A stretch of 64,000 nucleotides of DNA from Streptomyces hokutonensis. GTDB taxonomy: Bacteria; Actinomycetota; Actinomycetes; Streptomycetales; Streptomycetaceae. Shown here piece after piece: positions 16,296-23,815 of the stretch (positions are counted from its first letter, which is position 1; each line of letters starts with the position of its first letter). Under the pieces are notes generated by a model that had not been told where the DNA came from, searched no databases, and saw only the letters and a list, made by a program, of their open reading frames with translations. The stretch covers positions 1 through 64,000 of the forward strand of contig NZ_BARG01000068.1 of assembly GCF_000376565.1 (NCBI RefSeq), read 5' to 3'. Position numbers and translations under genes: made by a program.

Positions 16296-17051
16296 ATGAA
16301 TGGTTCGGGCTCACGGACGGCGGCATACGGACTGGTGCCGGCGGACACCACGGAGGACGTACGGGCTAGGGGGGCAGGTGTCTCGGCACAGGTCGCGGTC
16401 CTTCCGGTCGGCAGTTTCGAGCAGCACGGCCCGTATCTTCCCCTGGCGACCGACACCCTCGTCGCCTGTGCCGTGGCCCGGGAGATCGCCGCGGCGTACC
16501 CGGTGCACCTGCTGCCGCCGGTGACGATCGCCTGCTCGCAGGAGCACGCGGCCTGGCCGGGGACCGTCAGCATCTCTTCCGTGACCCTTCATGCGGTGGT
16601 GCGGGACATCGCGGACTCGCTCCGCCGCTCGGGGGTGAAGGCCCTGGTGGTGGTCAACGGGCACGGCGGAAACTACGTACTGGGCAACGTCGTTCAGGAG
16701 TCCTCCGCGCGCGGTGAGCGGATGGCGCTGTTCCCGGCCGCCGAGGACTGGGAGGCGGCGCGGGAGCGGGCCGGGGTGCTGACCTCGCTGCTCACCGATA
16801 TGCACGCGGGGGAAATCGAGACCTCCATTCTTCTGCACGCTCATCCCGAATTGATCCGTCCCGGTTATGAGACCTCCGATTTCGTCGCCGACGACCGTCG
16901 CCATCTTCTGACGCTCGGTATGGCCGGCTATACCGAGTCGGGCGTCATCGGGCGCCCGTCGCTCGGCTCGGCGGAAAAGGGGAAGGCCTTGCTGGCGAGC
17001 CTCGCCGATTCCTTCGGCGCGTATTTCTCGGTGCTGACCGCGGACTCCTGA
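16296..17051 (+). CDS. Creatininase-family amidohydrolase, candidate FAPy deformylase
   Basis: A 251-aa creatininase/ArfB-like metal enzyme. Metal-ligand motifs are visible: LPVGSFEQHGPYLPLATDT (Glu/His/Asp near residues 36-48), VVNGHGGN (near 122-129) and DMHAGEIETS (near 168-177). The family includes creatinine amidohydrolase, MftE-like peptidases and the archaeal Fe(II)-dependent deformylase ArfB, which removes formate from FAPy. Because the divergent neighbour is a FAPy-type cyclohydrolase, deformylation of its product is the most economical prediction. The ATG at 16296 follows GAAAGG. Its last 124 bp overlap the 3' end of the convergent YbhN-like gene. Confidence 0.83.
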   Translation: MNGSGSRTAAYGLVPADTTEDVRARGAGVSAQVAVLPVGSFEQHGPYLPLATDTLVACAVAREIAAAYPVHLLPPVTIACSQEHAAWPGTVSISSVTLHAVVRDIADSLRRSGVKALVVVNGHGGNYVLGNVVQESSARGERMALFPAAEDWEAARERAGVLTSLLTDMHAGEIETSILLHAHPELIRPGYETSDFVADDRRHLLTLGMAGYTESGVIGRPSLGSAEKGKALLASLADSFGAYFSVLTADS

Positions 17052-18280
17052 GCGGGCGCCGGGTCCGGTACGGCGGTGCCGGGCCCGGCGGTGCGCAGGC
17101 CGGTGTACCAGCGGGCGACCAGCACGAACAGGCCGGGCACGGCGGCGGCGAAGCTGAGCACGCCGTAGATGACGGCGACGGACAGGCCGCTGCTGGCGCC
17201 GAGGCCCGCGGCGCCGAACGCCCAGGCGGTGACGCCCTCGCGGGGGCCCCAGCCGCCGACGTTCAGCGGCAGGCCCATGGCGACCAGCGCGAGGACCGCG
17301 ATGGGGAGCAGCTGGCCGACGGTGGCGGACGATCCGGCGGCGTGCGCGGCGACCACGAACATCGCGAGGTGGCCGGCGAGGACGACCAGCGAGGAGAGGG
17401 CGACGCCGGGCCAGTTGGCGCGGGAGAAGAGTCCGGCGCGCAGCTCGTCGAGGGTGGTGCGCAGGGCGCGGCCCCGGCGGGTGGCGGTGGGCGGGCGGTT
17501 CATCCGTACAGCGGCCACGACGGCGAGGGCTCCGACGGCGCCGAGCAGGACGAGCGGGGCGATGCTGCGGGCGTCGGCCATCACCGGGGAGTCCAGGCCC
17601 AGCAGGACCCCCACCCCGACGACGGCCAGCGCGATCTGGCCGGCGACACGTTCGAGGACGACGGCGCGGACGGCGCGGCCCATGTCGCCGGCGCTCTGTC
17701 CGTGGCGTACCGCGCGGTGCACGTCGCCGAGGATGCCGCCGGGCAGGGCCGCGTTGAGGAACAGGGCGCGGTAGTAGTCGGCGACGGCCGGGCCGAGCGG
17801 CAGTTTGATGCGCAGTCCGCGCGCCACCAGCGCCCAGCGCCAGGCGCTGAACACCGTGGTGACGACCCCGATCGCGAGGCCGATGAGCAGCGTCGGTGCG
17901 TCGATGCGGCGCAGGCCGTCCAGGAAGACGCCGGTGCCCAGGCGCCACAGGAGGACGCCGAGGATGGCGATGCCGGCGACCGAGCCGAAGTGGGTGCGTA
18001 CCGCGCGGGAGTTCACCCGGGTCAGGATCGCGCGCAGGACGCGGCGGGCGCCCCAGGCGCGGTCGGTGCCGGGTCGCGGTGCGGCGACGATCACTCCGAT
18101 ACGGTCGCCGGAGACGGCCGCGCTGTGCAGCGGCGGGGTGTGCGCGGGCCGCCTGTGCACCTCCTCGACGGTGGCCGGGGCGCGCAGTTCGAGTGCGACC
18201 GGCGCGGGCCGTTCGACGCGCACCCGGCGCCTGGTGGTGCCCGGTCGCGGTGCGACCGTCCTCATCGTCTCGACGCTCAT
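16928..18280 (-). CDS. YbhN/LPG-synthase-type integral membrane protein
   Basis: A 450-aa protein with a hydrophilic 110-residue N-terminus and about eight membrane segments (about 123-425). It carries the lysylphosphatidylglycerol synthase TM-region signatures NAALPGGILGDVHRAVRHGQ, RAVVLERVAGQIAL and LPLNVGGWGPREGVTAWAFGAAG. Such UPF0104 proteins are flippase- or lipid-transfer-like and often accompany glycosyltransferases. The ATG overlaps the methyltransferase stop (ATGA), placing it last in the PTPS-GT-MT operon. No in-frame stop occurs until inside the convergent creatininase gene, so its final ~40 residues (after SAVSTEKYAPKES) are antisense to that enzyme and probably dispensable. Confidence 0.83.
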   Translation of the reverse strand: MSVETMRTVAPRPGTTRRRVRVERPAPVALELRAPATVEEVHRRPAHTPPLHSAAVSGDRIGVIVAAPRPGTDRAWGARRVLRAILTRVNSRAVRTHFGSVAGIAILGVLLWRLGTGVFLDGLRRIDAPTLLIGLAIGVVTTVFSAWRWALVARGLRIKLPLGPAVADYYRALFLNAALPGGILGDVHRAVRHGQSAGDMGRAVRAVVLERVAGQIALAVVGVGVLLGLDSPVMADARSIAPLVLLGAVGALAVVAAVRMNRPPTATRRGRALRTTLDELRAGLFSRANWPGVALSSLVVLAGHLAMFVVAAHAAGSSATVGQLLPIAVLALVAMGLPLNVGGWGPREGVTAWAFGAAGLGASSGLSVAVIYGVLSFAAAVPGLFVLVARWYTGLRTAGPGTAVPDPAPAQESAVSTEKYAPKESARLASKAFPFSAEPSDGRPMTPDSV

Positions 18281-19353
18281 GACGCTCCCCCTGTGGGCCG
18301 GGCCAGCGCCAGCAGGTCGCTGTGGTGGACCAGCACGGTCAACTCCCCCGCCGCGCAGGCCGCGAGGCGGTCCCGCAGATAGCGGTCGGCGCGTTCCTTC
18401 AGTTCCGGGCGTTCCTCGACGGCGGCGCCGACCCAGCCGCGCAACCACTCGGCGGTCAGCGCGAGGTCGTCGGGGCCCAGGCGCCAGGCGCTCGGGTGGA
18501 CGCGGACCGTGGCGCCGTGCGCGGCGAAGGCCTCGCAGGTGACGGTGACGGCGTCCGGGCCGAGGAGTCCGTCGCGCCGCTGGTGGGCGTTGAACGCGTC
18601 GGCGATCTCGGCGTCCATCGGGTGGGCCGGGGTGAGTTCGACCCGTCCGGCGACGGAGAGGGTGAGCAGCGCGGGGCAGCCGGCGCCGACGCAGGCGGTG
18701 ACGAGCGCGTCGACCTCCTCGCGGGTGAGGACGTCCAGGAGCGCGGAGGCCGTCACCAGGGAGGCGCCGACCAGCGCGTCCGGGGTCAGCCGGGCCACGT
18801 CGCCGCGCCGGGTCTCCACCGTGACGCGGCTGCCGTCGGCGGCGGCACGCGGGGAGGCGACGGCGGCGAAGTGCAGGAGGTAGGGGTCGCGGTCGTGCAG
18901 GATCCAGTGCTGGGCACCGTCCAGGCGCGGGGCGAGCCAGCGTCCCATCGAGCCGGTGCCGCAGCCCAGGTCGTGGATGACGACCCCGGACTTTCCGGGC
19001 AGGTTGGCGAGCCGGATGCGCAGCGGGTCGAGGAGTTCGGGTGCCCGCGCGACGGCGTCGGCGCCCTCGCGCAGCTCCAGCCACTCGGGCGCGTAGCGCG
19101 GCGGGTCGTCGGGGCCGACGTCGCGCAGCCGTACGGTGGCCCGCTCGCCGGGGCGGGTCGCGGGTCCGGCGCCGGGGATCACGGCACCGTGCCCGGCCTG
19201 CTCGCCGGTGTCCGCCGAAACGGTTCCCGCCATCACGTCCTCCACTGCGGTCTGTGCCGGGGGCACGAGCATCCCCAGCGGTACGCCCCGGGGGCCCGGC
19301 TGCGCGGGGATGCGCTGTCCGGTGGCCGGCGGGGTGGTCGCCGTCTTCCTCAT
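18277..19353 (-). CDS. Class I SAM-dependent methyltransferase
   Basis: A 358-aa protein with a low-complexity N-terminal ~75 residues, then a Rossmann methyltransferase domain. Motif I is VVIHDLGCGTGSMGRWLAPRL (about 124-144), followed by HWILHDRDPYLLHFAAVAS (motif II acidic residue region) and a post-motif stretch SLVTASALLDVLTREEVDALV. The acceptor is unknown. It lies between the glycosyltransferase (ATGA overlap at 19350-19353) and the YbhN-like protein (ATGA overlap at 18277-18280), so the products probably act in sequence. Candidate acceptors are a pyrimidine/pterin ring, a sugar hydroxyl or a lipid headgroup. Confidence 0.83.
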   Translation of the reverse strand: MRKTATTPPATGQRIPAQPGPRGVPLGMLVPPAQTAVEDVMAGTVSADTGEQAGHGAVIPGAGPATRPGERATVRLRDVGPDDPPRYAPEWLELREGADAVARAPELLDPLRIRLANLPGKSGVVIHDLGCGTGSMGRWLAPRLDGAQHWILHDRDPYLLHFAAVASPRAAADGSRVTVETRRGDVARLTPDALVGASLVTASALLDVLTREEVDALVTACVGAGCPALLTLSVAGRVELTPAHPMDAEIADAFNAHQRRDGLLGPDAVTVTCEAFAAHGATVRVHPSAWRLGPDDLALTAEWLRGWVGAAVEERPELKERADRYLRDRLAACAAGELTVLVHHSDLLALARPTGGAS

Positions 19354-20534
19354 GCCGCCCTCCGGGATTCGCTGGGGAGCCGGGTGAGTACACCGGCGAG
19401 GCTGCGGGCCGTGGTGGCCCATCCGTCCAGGGCCGCGCGCCGGCCGCGCGCCGCCGCCTTGAGCCGGCGGCGCACATCGGCTTCGCCGAACCAGCCGCGC
19501 AGTTCGGCGGCGAGGGCGGCGGGGTCCTCCGGCGGGACGAGGATGCCGGGCACCCCGCCGTCGGGGGCGCGGCCGACCGCCTCGGGCAGCCCGCCGACGT
19601 CCGTGGCCAGCACGGGGATACCCCGTGCCAGGGCCTCGGTGACGGCCATGCCGTAGGTCTCGGCGTACGACATGAGGACCATGAGGTCGGCGGAGGCGTA
19701 GCTGGCGTCGAGCTGGGCGCCGGCCTGCGGGCCCGCGAGGTGCAGCCGGTCCTGGAGGCCGTACTGCCTGATGAGGCCGCGCAGGTGGTCGACGTACTCG
19801 GGGTCGGTGCCGAGGCCGCCGACGCAGGTGCAGGTCCACGGCAGGTCGGCCGCGGCGGCCAGCGCCTCGATCAGCCGGTGCTGGCCCTTGCGCGGGGTGA
19901 CGGCGGCGACGCACAGGAGGCGGGAGACGCCGTCGGTGCCGGAGGCGAGGGGGGCGATGTCGGCGCCGGGGGTGGCGACATGGACCCGCTCGGGGGCCAG
20001 GCCGTGGTGGGAGACGAGGCGGCGGACCGCCCAGTCGCTGGTGCCGATGACCGCCGACACCGCCCGCAGGACCGTGCGCTCCTTGGCGTCCAGCTCCGCG
20101 GCGACGGCGGCTTCGAGGCCGGTCTCGTCGCCGAGCGGGAGGTGGACGAGGACGGCCAGGCCGAGCCGGTCCGCCTCGGGGACGACGATCTCGGGGACTC
20201 CGCAGGCCACGAGCCCGTCGAGGAGTACGGCGGCGCCGTCCGGCAACTCGCGCAGCACCCGGGCGAGTTCCGCGCGGGCGGCGGCACCGGGCCGGGGCCA
20301 TTCGCCGTCGACGGCGTGCTTGTGGACCTGCCAGCCGAAGCCGGGGAGGTCCAGGCTGACCCGCCGGTCGTAGGCGTTGCCGCCGCTCGGCGCGGCCGGG
20401 TCGTCGACGCCGCCCGGCATCACGAAGTGCACGGTGCGCAGGGACATGGGGATGATCTCGGCATTCCGGGAGGCCGCGCGCTGTGCGGGCAGGAATCCCA
20501 GCGAGGGGGCGCGGTCGATGGTCACGTCGCTCAC
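19350..20534 (-). CDS. GT4-family glycosyltransferase
   Basis: A 394-aa GT-B glycosyltransferase of family 4 type. The acceptor domain starts TVHFVMPGGVDDPAAPSGGNAYDRR, with the glycine-rich loop. The donor domain has LLCVAAVTPRKGQHRLIEAL and the E-x7-E region SYAETYGMAVTEALARGIPV followed by ATDVGGLPEAVG. It is cytoplasmic or membrane-associated and retaining by family. Its start overlaps the PTPS-like gene stop (ATGA) and its end overlaps the methyltransferase start. The sugar donor and acceptor are unknown; neighbouring lipid-type genes make a lipid-linked acceptor plausible. Confidence 0.85.
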   Translation of the reverse strand: MSDVTIDRAPSLGFLPAQRAASRNAEIIPMSLRTVHFVMPGGVDDPAAPSGGNAYDRRVSLDLPGFGWQVHKHAVDGEWPRPGAAARAELARVLRELPDGAAVLLDGLVACGVPEIVVPEADRLGLAVLVHLPLGDETGLEAAVAAELDAKERTVLRAVSAVIGTSDWAVRRLVSHHGLAPERVHVATPGADIAPLASGTDGVSRLLCVAAVTPRKGQHRLIEALAAAADLPWTCTCVGGLGTDPEYVDHLRGLIRQYGLQDRLHLAGPQAGAQLDASYASADLMVLMSYAETYGMAVTEALARGIPVLATDVGGLPEAVGRAPDGGVPGILVPPEDPAALAAELRGWFGEADVRRRLKAAARGRRAALDGWATTARSLAGVLTRLPSESRRAA

Positions 20535-20929
20535 AGGGCACGCTCGTAACTCGCCCAGGCGACGTGCGACTCGTGCAGGGTGACCTGGAGTGCGGCCAGA
20601 CCGCGGGCGCCCTCGCCCAGCGCGCCCTTCTCGATCCGCTCGGCGAGCCGGTCGGCGATGACCTTCGCCAGGAACTCGGTGGAGGTGTTGACGCCCGCGA
20701 AGTCGGGCTCGTTGTCGAGGTTTCTGTAGTTCAACTCGCTGACGACGGCGCCCAGTTCCTGGGTGGCCAGTCCGATGTCGACAACGATGTTGTCGTCGTC
20801 CAGCTCTGCGCGCCGGAAGGTGGCGTCCACCAGGAACGTGGCTCCGTGCAAACGCTGCGCGGGGCCGAACACTTCGCCGTGGAAGCTGTGGGCGATCATG
20901 ATGTGATCGCGGACGGTGATGCTGAACAA
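20531..20929 (-). CDS. 6-pyruvoyl-tetrahydropterin synthase/QueD homologue lacking catalytic residues
   Basis: A 132-aa T-fold protein of the PTPS/QueD family. The core alignment is clear: HIMIAHSFHGEVFGPAQRLHGATF, then LNYRNLDNEPDFAGVNTSTEFLAKVIADRL and LHESHVAWASYE. His14 and His28 of the zinc triad remain, but the third position is Ala30. The catalytic Cys position is Ala24, and the Asp-His of the relay (LDHHYLN in E. coli QueD) is Asn67-Tyr68. The substrate-binding Glu85 is kept. The normal pyruvoyl-forming or carboxy-forming chemistry is therefore unlikely, and the protein may bind a pterin-like ligand or do different chemistry. It is first in a tightly coupled operon with the GT, MT and YbhN genes. 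Confidence 0.85.
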   Translation of the reverse strand: MFSITVRDHIMIAHSFHGEVFGPAQRLHGATFLVDATFRRAELDDDNIVVDIGLATQELGAVVSELNYRNLDNEPDFAGVNTSTEFLAKVIADRLAERIEKGALGEGARGLAALQVTLHESHVAWASYERAL

Positions 20930-20959
20930 CGGACGACCCTCCAGGTGCGGCGCGTCTGG

Positions 20960-20985
20960 TCCCCCGGCTGATCCCTGCCGGGGGA
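20960..20985. terminator. Hairpin upstream of the PTPS-like gene
   Basis: A perfect 9-bp stem (TCCCCCGGC / GCCGGGGGA) with an 8-base loop lies 30 bp before the PTPS-like start and 94 bp after the dehydrogenase stop. It could end the dehydrogenase transcript or act as a leader hairpin or attenuator, since no promoter fits between it and the next start codon. It has no T-run. Confidence 0.5.
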
Positions 20986-21079
20986 TGCCGTGTAGTACGG
21001 CTGCACGCCTCCCCCTGTTCAGCCCTCTCTCACTCTTTTCTCAGGTCAGACGCGCTTGTCGTAGCGGATTGAACGATTC

Positions 21080-22060
21080 TCAACCGATGTCGGTGTATCG
21101 GACCCGGTGACACAGTGCCGGAATCTCTCCGGAGGCGAGCCTCGGCAGCAGGTCCGGCAGCTCCTCGAAGTCGCTCTCCCCCGTGACCAACGCGTCGAGC
21201 GCGGGGTCGGCGAGGAGTTCGAGGGCGAGGGCGAGGCGGTCGGCGTAGCTGCGGTCGGCGCGGTTCGGGGAGACGGTGCCGACCTGGCTGCTGCGGATGA
21301 CCAGGCGGCGGGAGTGGAAGGCCTCGCCGAGCGGGAGGCTGACCTTCCGGTCGCCGTACCAGCTCAGTTCGAGGACCGTGCCCTCGGGAGTGAGGAGTTC
21401 CAGGGCGCGGGCGAGGCCCTGTTCGGTGGCGCTGGCGTGCACGACCAGGTCGCAGTCGCCGAGCGCGTCCGCCGGGAGCGCGAAGCCGACGCCGAGGGCC
21501 TCGGCGGTCTTGGCACGCGTCGGGTCGGCGTCCACCAACTGCACGCGTACGCCCGGGAAGCGGGCCAGCAGCGCGGCCACCGAACACCCGACCATCCCGC
21601 CGCCGACCACCGCGATCCGGTCGCCGATCAGCGGCCTCGCGTCCCACAGGGCGTTGACGGCGGTCTCCACGGTCCCGGCGAGGACGGCCCGCCCGGCCGG
21701 CACCGAGTCCGGCACCGGTGTCACGGCGCTCGCGGGGACGACGTAGCGCGTCTGGTGCGGGTAGAGGCAGAAGACGGTACGGCCGAGCAGCGCGGCCGGG
21801 CCCTCCTCCACGACACCGACGTTGAGGTAGCCGTACTTCACCGGGCCCGGGAAGTCGCCCTCTTGGAACGGTCCTCGCATGGTCGCGTACTGGTTCTCGG
21901 GGACGCCCCCGCGGAAGACCAGGGTCTCGGTGCCGCGGCTCACGCCCGACCACAGGGAACGGACCACCACCTCGTCCTCGGCGGGGTCCGGCAGAACGAC
22001 GTCGCGTATCTCGCCGTGACCCGGTGCACCGATCCAAAACGCCCTGGCGGTGCGTTTCAT
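21080..22060 (-). CDS. MDR-superfamily dehydrogenase
   Basis: A 326-aa medium-chain dehydrogenase/reductase. The GroES-like domain opens with AFWIGAPGHGEIRDVVLPDP and LWSGVSRGTETLVFRGGVP, the S-x-GTE signature of zinc-poor MDR relatives such as bacteriochlorophyllide dehydrogenase. The Rossmann loop is VVGGGMVGCSVAALLARFPG. There is no four-Cys structural zinc lobe. The substrate is unknown. It lies upstream of the PTPS-like gene in the same direction (gap 150 bp) and is divergent from the CDP-alcohol phosphatidyltransferase, so it probably belongs to the same pathway. The ATG at 22060 is preceded by GGAGGATTCC. Confidence 0.8.
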   Translation of the reverse strand: MKRTARAFWIGAPGHGEIRDVVLPDPAEDEVVVRSLWSGVSRGTETLVFRGGVPENQYATMRGPFQEGDFPGPVKYGYLNVGVVEEGPAALLGRTVFCLYPHQTRYVVPASAVTPVPDSVPAGRAVLAGTVETAVNALWDARPLIGDRIAVVGGGMVGCSVAALLARFPGVRVQLVDADPTRAKTAEALGVGFALPADALGDCDLVVHASATEQGLARALELLTPEGTVLELSWYGDRKVSLPLGEAFHSRRLVIRSSQVGTVSPNRADRSYADRLALALELLADPALDALVTGESDFEELPDLLPRLASGEIPALCHRVRYTDIG

Positions 22061-22165
22061 CGGAATCCTCCTGAACGATCGGGAAGCTGTTCACGTACGG
22101 GTAACCACAGGCCGCGCACAGTACGCGGCGTTGATCGACTCTGTCATATGGCCGGAGGGTGTGCG

Positions 22166-22936
22166 GTGGCCCTGAACAACACATACGAAGCAAGGCTGGT
22201 CCAGCAGGAGACCGCTGTGGGAGCGGGCGTTCAGATCCTGTTGCTGGCGTTGCTCGGTACGGCGATCGGGATGGGCCCGGCGGGCTGGCTGACCGGACTT
22301 GCGTTCGCGATCGCCACCTGGGCGGTGCTCTCCCAGGCCCTGCACAAGTCCCGGACGCGCAACTTCGGCCCGGCCAACCGGGTCACGCTCGGCCGCGCCA
22401 TCCTGGTCGGCGGGGTGACCGCGCTGGTCGCGGACTCCTTCGAGAGCTCGCCCCCGGTCACGCTGCTGGTCGGGCTGACGGCGGTGGCCCTGATCCTGGA
22501 CGGCGTCGACGGCAAGGTCGCCCGGCGCACGGGGACTTCCACCGCGCTGGGCGCGCGCTTCGACATGGAGGTCGACGCGTTCCTGATCCTCGTCCTCAGC
22601 GTGTACGTCTCGACGCAGCTCGGCCCGTGGGTCCTGCTGATCGGCGCCATGCGCTACGGGTTCGTGGCCGCCGCCCGCGTCTGGCTGTGGCTGAACGCCC
22701 CGCTGCCGCCGAGCACCGCCCGCAAGACGGTCGCCGCCACCCAGGGCATCCTCCTGCTGCTGGCCGGCTCGGACCTGCTGCCGCACACGGCCAACCTCGC
22801 CGTGGTGGCGCTCGCGCTGGGCACGCTGGTGTGGTCGTTCGGCCGCGACATCCTGTGGCTGTGGCGCACCTCCCGCACCGCCCTCGTCGAGGAGGCCCCG
22901 GCCGAGGAGAAAGTCCTCGAACTGGTCTCGCAGTAG
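22166..22936 (+). CDS. CDP-alcohol phosphatidyltransferase
   Basis: A 256-aa membrane enzyme with about six helices. The full CDP-alcohol phosphotransferase signature is present at residues 112-137: DGVDGKVAR, then G-A-R-F-D-M-E-V-D (D-x2-D-G-x2-A-R-x8-9-G-x3-D-x3-D). Such enzymes join a CDP-activated lipid (or polyol) to an alcohol acceptor. The GTG at 22166 is favoured by GGAGGG seven bases upstream; an in-frame ATG at 22148 would add six residues. It is divergent from the MDR dehydrogenase. Together with the YbhN-like protein and glycosyltransferase it suggests a lipid-linked product, but its acceptor is unknown. Confidence 0.86.
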   Translation: MALNNTYEARLVQQETAVGAGVQILLLALLGTAIGMGPAGWLTGLAFAIATWAVLSQALHKSRTRNFGPANRVTLGRAILVGGVTALVADSFESSPPVTLLVGLTAVALILDGVDGKVARRTGTSTALGARFDMEVDAFLILVLSVYVSTQLGPWVLLIGAMRYGFVAAARVWLWLNAPLPPSTARKTVAATQGILLLLAGSDLLPHTANLAVVALALGTLVWSFGRDILWLWRTSRTALVEEAPAEEKVLELVSQ

Positions 22937-22951
22937 CACCGGTCGTACCGA

Positions 22952-22988
22952 AAGGGCCCGGACCACCTGGTGGTGGATCCGGGCCCTT
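22952..22988. terminator. Bidirectional terminator
   Basis: A perfect 11-bp stem AAGGGCCCGGA / TCCGGGCCCTT with a 15-base loop lies between the converging phosphatidyltransferase and YcnI genes. The A- and T-ended arms suit termination in both directions. Confidence 0.85.
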
Positions 22989-23029
22989 CGGCTTGCCGTA
23001 CTACCCGTACGACTCGAGCGCTACGGCGG

Positions 23030-23776
23030 CTACGACCGCGGCGAGCGGCTGCGGACGACCGCGAAGGCGCCGGCCGCGAGGCCGAGGACGCCCACGATCA
23101 GCCCGGCGACGCCGAGCCCGCGGGCGGTCGAGTCGCTGCTCGAACCGCTCGACGAGGAGGCGGACGTCGTCTTCGTGGCGGTGGCCGCCGTGGAGGCCGA
23201 GGCGGCCGGGGTGCCGTCGCCGTCCTCGCTCTCCTTGGCGGTGAGCTTGAGGACGGGCGCCGGGTTCTCCGGCTCGTCCTCGCCCGCCGCGGCCTCCTCG
23301 ATCCAGCGCACTACATCGCCGTCCGCGTAGGTCTGGAGCGTCTTGAACGTCAACTGGTCGGTGTCATCGGGCAGTTGGCCGAAGGCGACGTTGAAGTCCT
23401 CGAACTGTCCGGCGCCGATCTTCCCGCCGGTCCAGGTGATCTCGGAGACGGCGTCGGTGATGGTGCCGTCGTCGGTCTTGACCGGCGTCTTGAGCTTGCT
23501 GGTGGTGACCTTCGCGGTCCAGCCGTTCTGCGGGGTGACCAGCACGCCGAGGACGGGGTGGTCGGTGGGCAGAAAGACCTGGACCTTGGTGGTGCTGGAC
23601 TTGTCCTCCTCGTTGGGGACCCGGAAGGTCAGCACTCCGTCCGTGGCTCCCTTGGCGTAGCTCTCGGGGTGGACGGTGACATGCGCGGAGGCGACGCCCG
23701 CGGCGGCCAGGACTCCGGCGGTGGCGAACGCGGCGACGGTGCCTGCGCGGCGCAGGGTGGTGCGGTATGCGGACAT
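23030..23776 (-). CDS. YcnI-type (DUF1775) copper-binding exported protein
   Basis: A 248-aa protein with a signal peptide ending GVASA, so the mature chain begins at His32 (HVTVHPESYAKGATDGVLTFRVPNEE). DUF1775 proteins bind Cu(II) with this N-terminal His and a Glu/Trp pair. A Ser/Thr/Ala-rich linker (about residues 188-218) and a C-terminal membrane helix (GLGVAGLIVGVLGLAAGAFAVV) with Arg-rich tail anchor it to the cell surface. It follows a Met/His-rich membrane protein 39 bp upstream, probably in one operon. The likely role is extracytoplasmic copper handling. Confidence 0.88.
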   Translation of the reverse strand: MSAYRTTLRRAGTVAAFATAGVLAAAGVASAHVTVHPESYAKGATDGVLTFRVPNEEDKSSTTKVQVFLPTDHPVLGVLVTPQNGWTAKVTTSKLKTPVKTDDGTITDAVSEITWTGGKIGAGQFEDFNVAFGQLPDDTDQLTFKTLQTYADGDVVRWIEEAAAGEDEPENPAPVLKLTAKESEDGDGTPAASASTAATATKTTSASSSSGSSSDSTARGLGVAGLIVGVLGLAAGAFAVVRSRSPRS

Positions 23777-23815
23777 GGTGAGGTGATCTCCGTACGGGAA
23801 AAGGAAGTTGGCAGG

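Noticed and set aside
16296..22936. A toyocamycin/queuosine-type deazapurine pathway.
   Set aside because: No GTP cyclohydrolase I, QueE or QueC homologue is present, and the QueD-like protein lacks catalytic residues.
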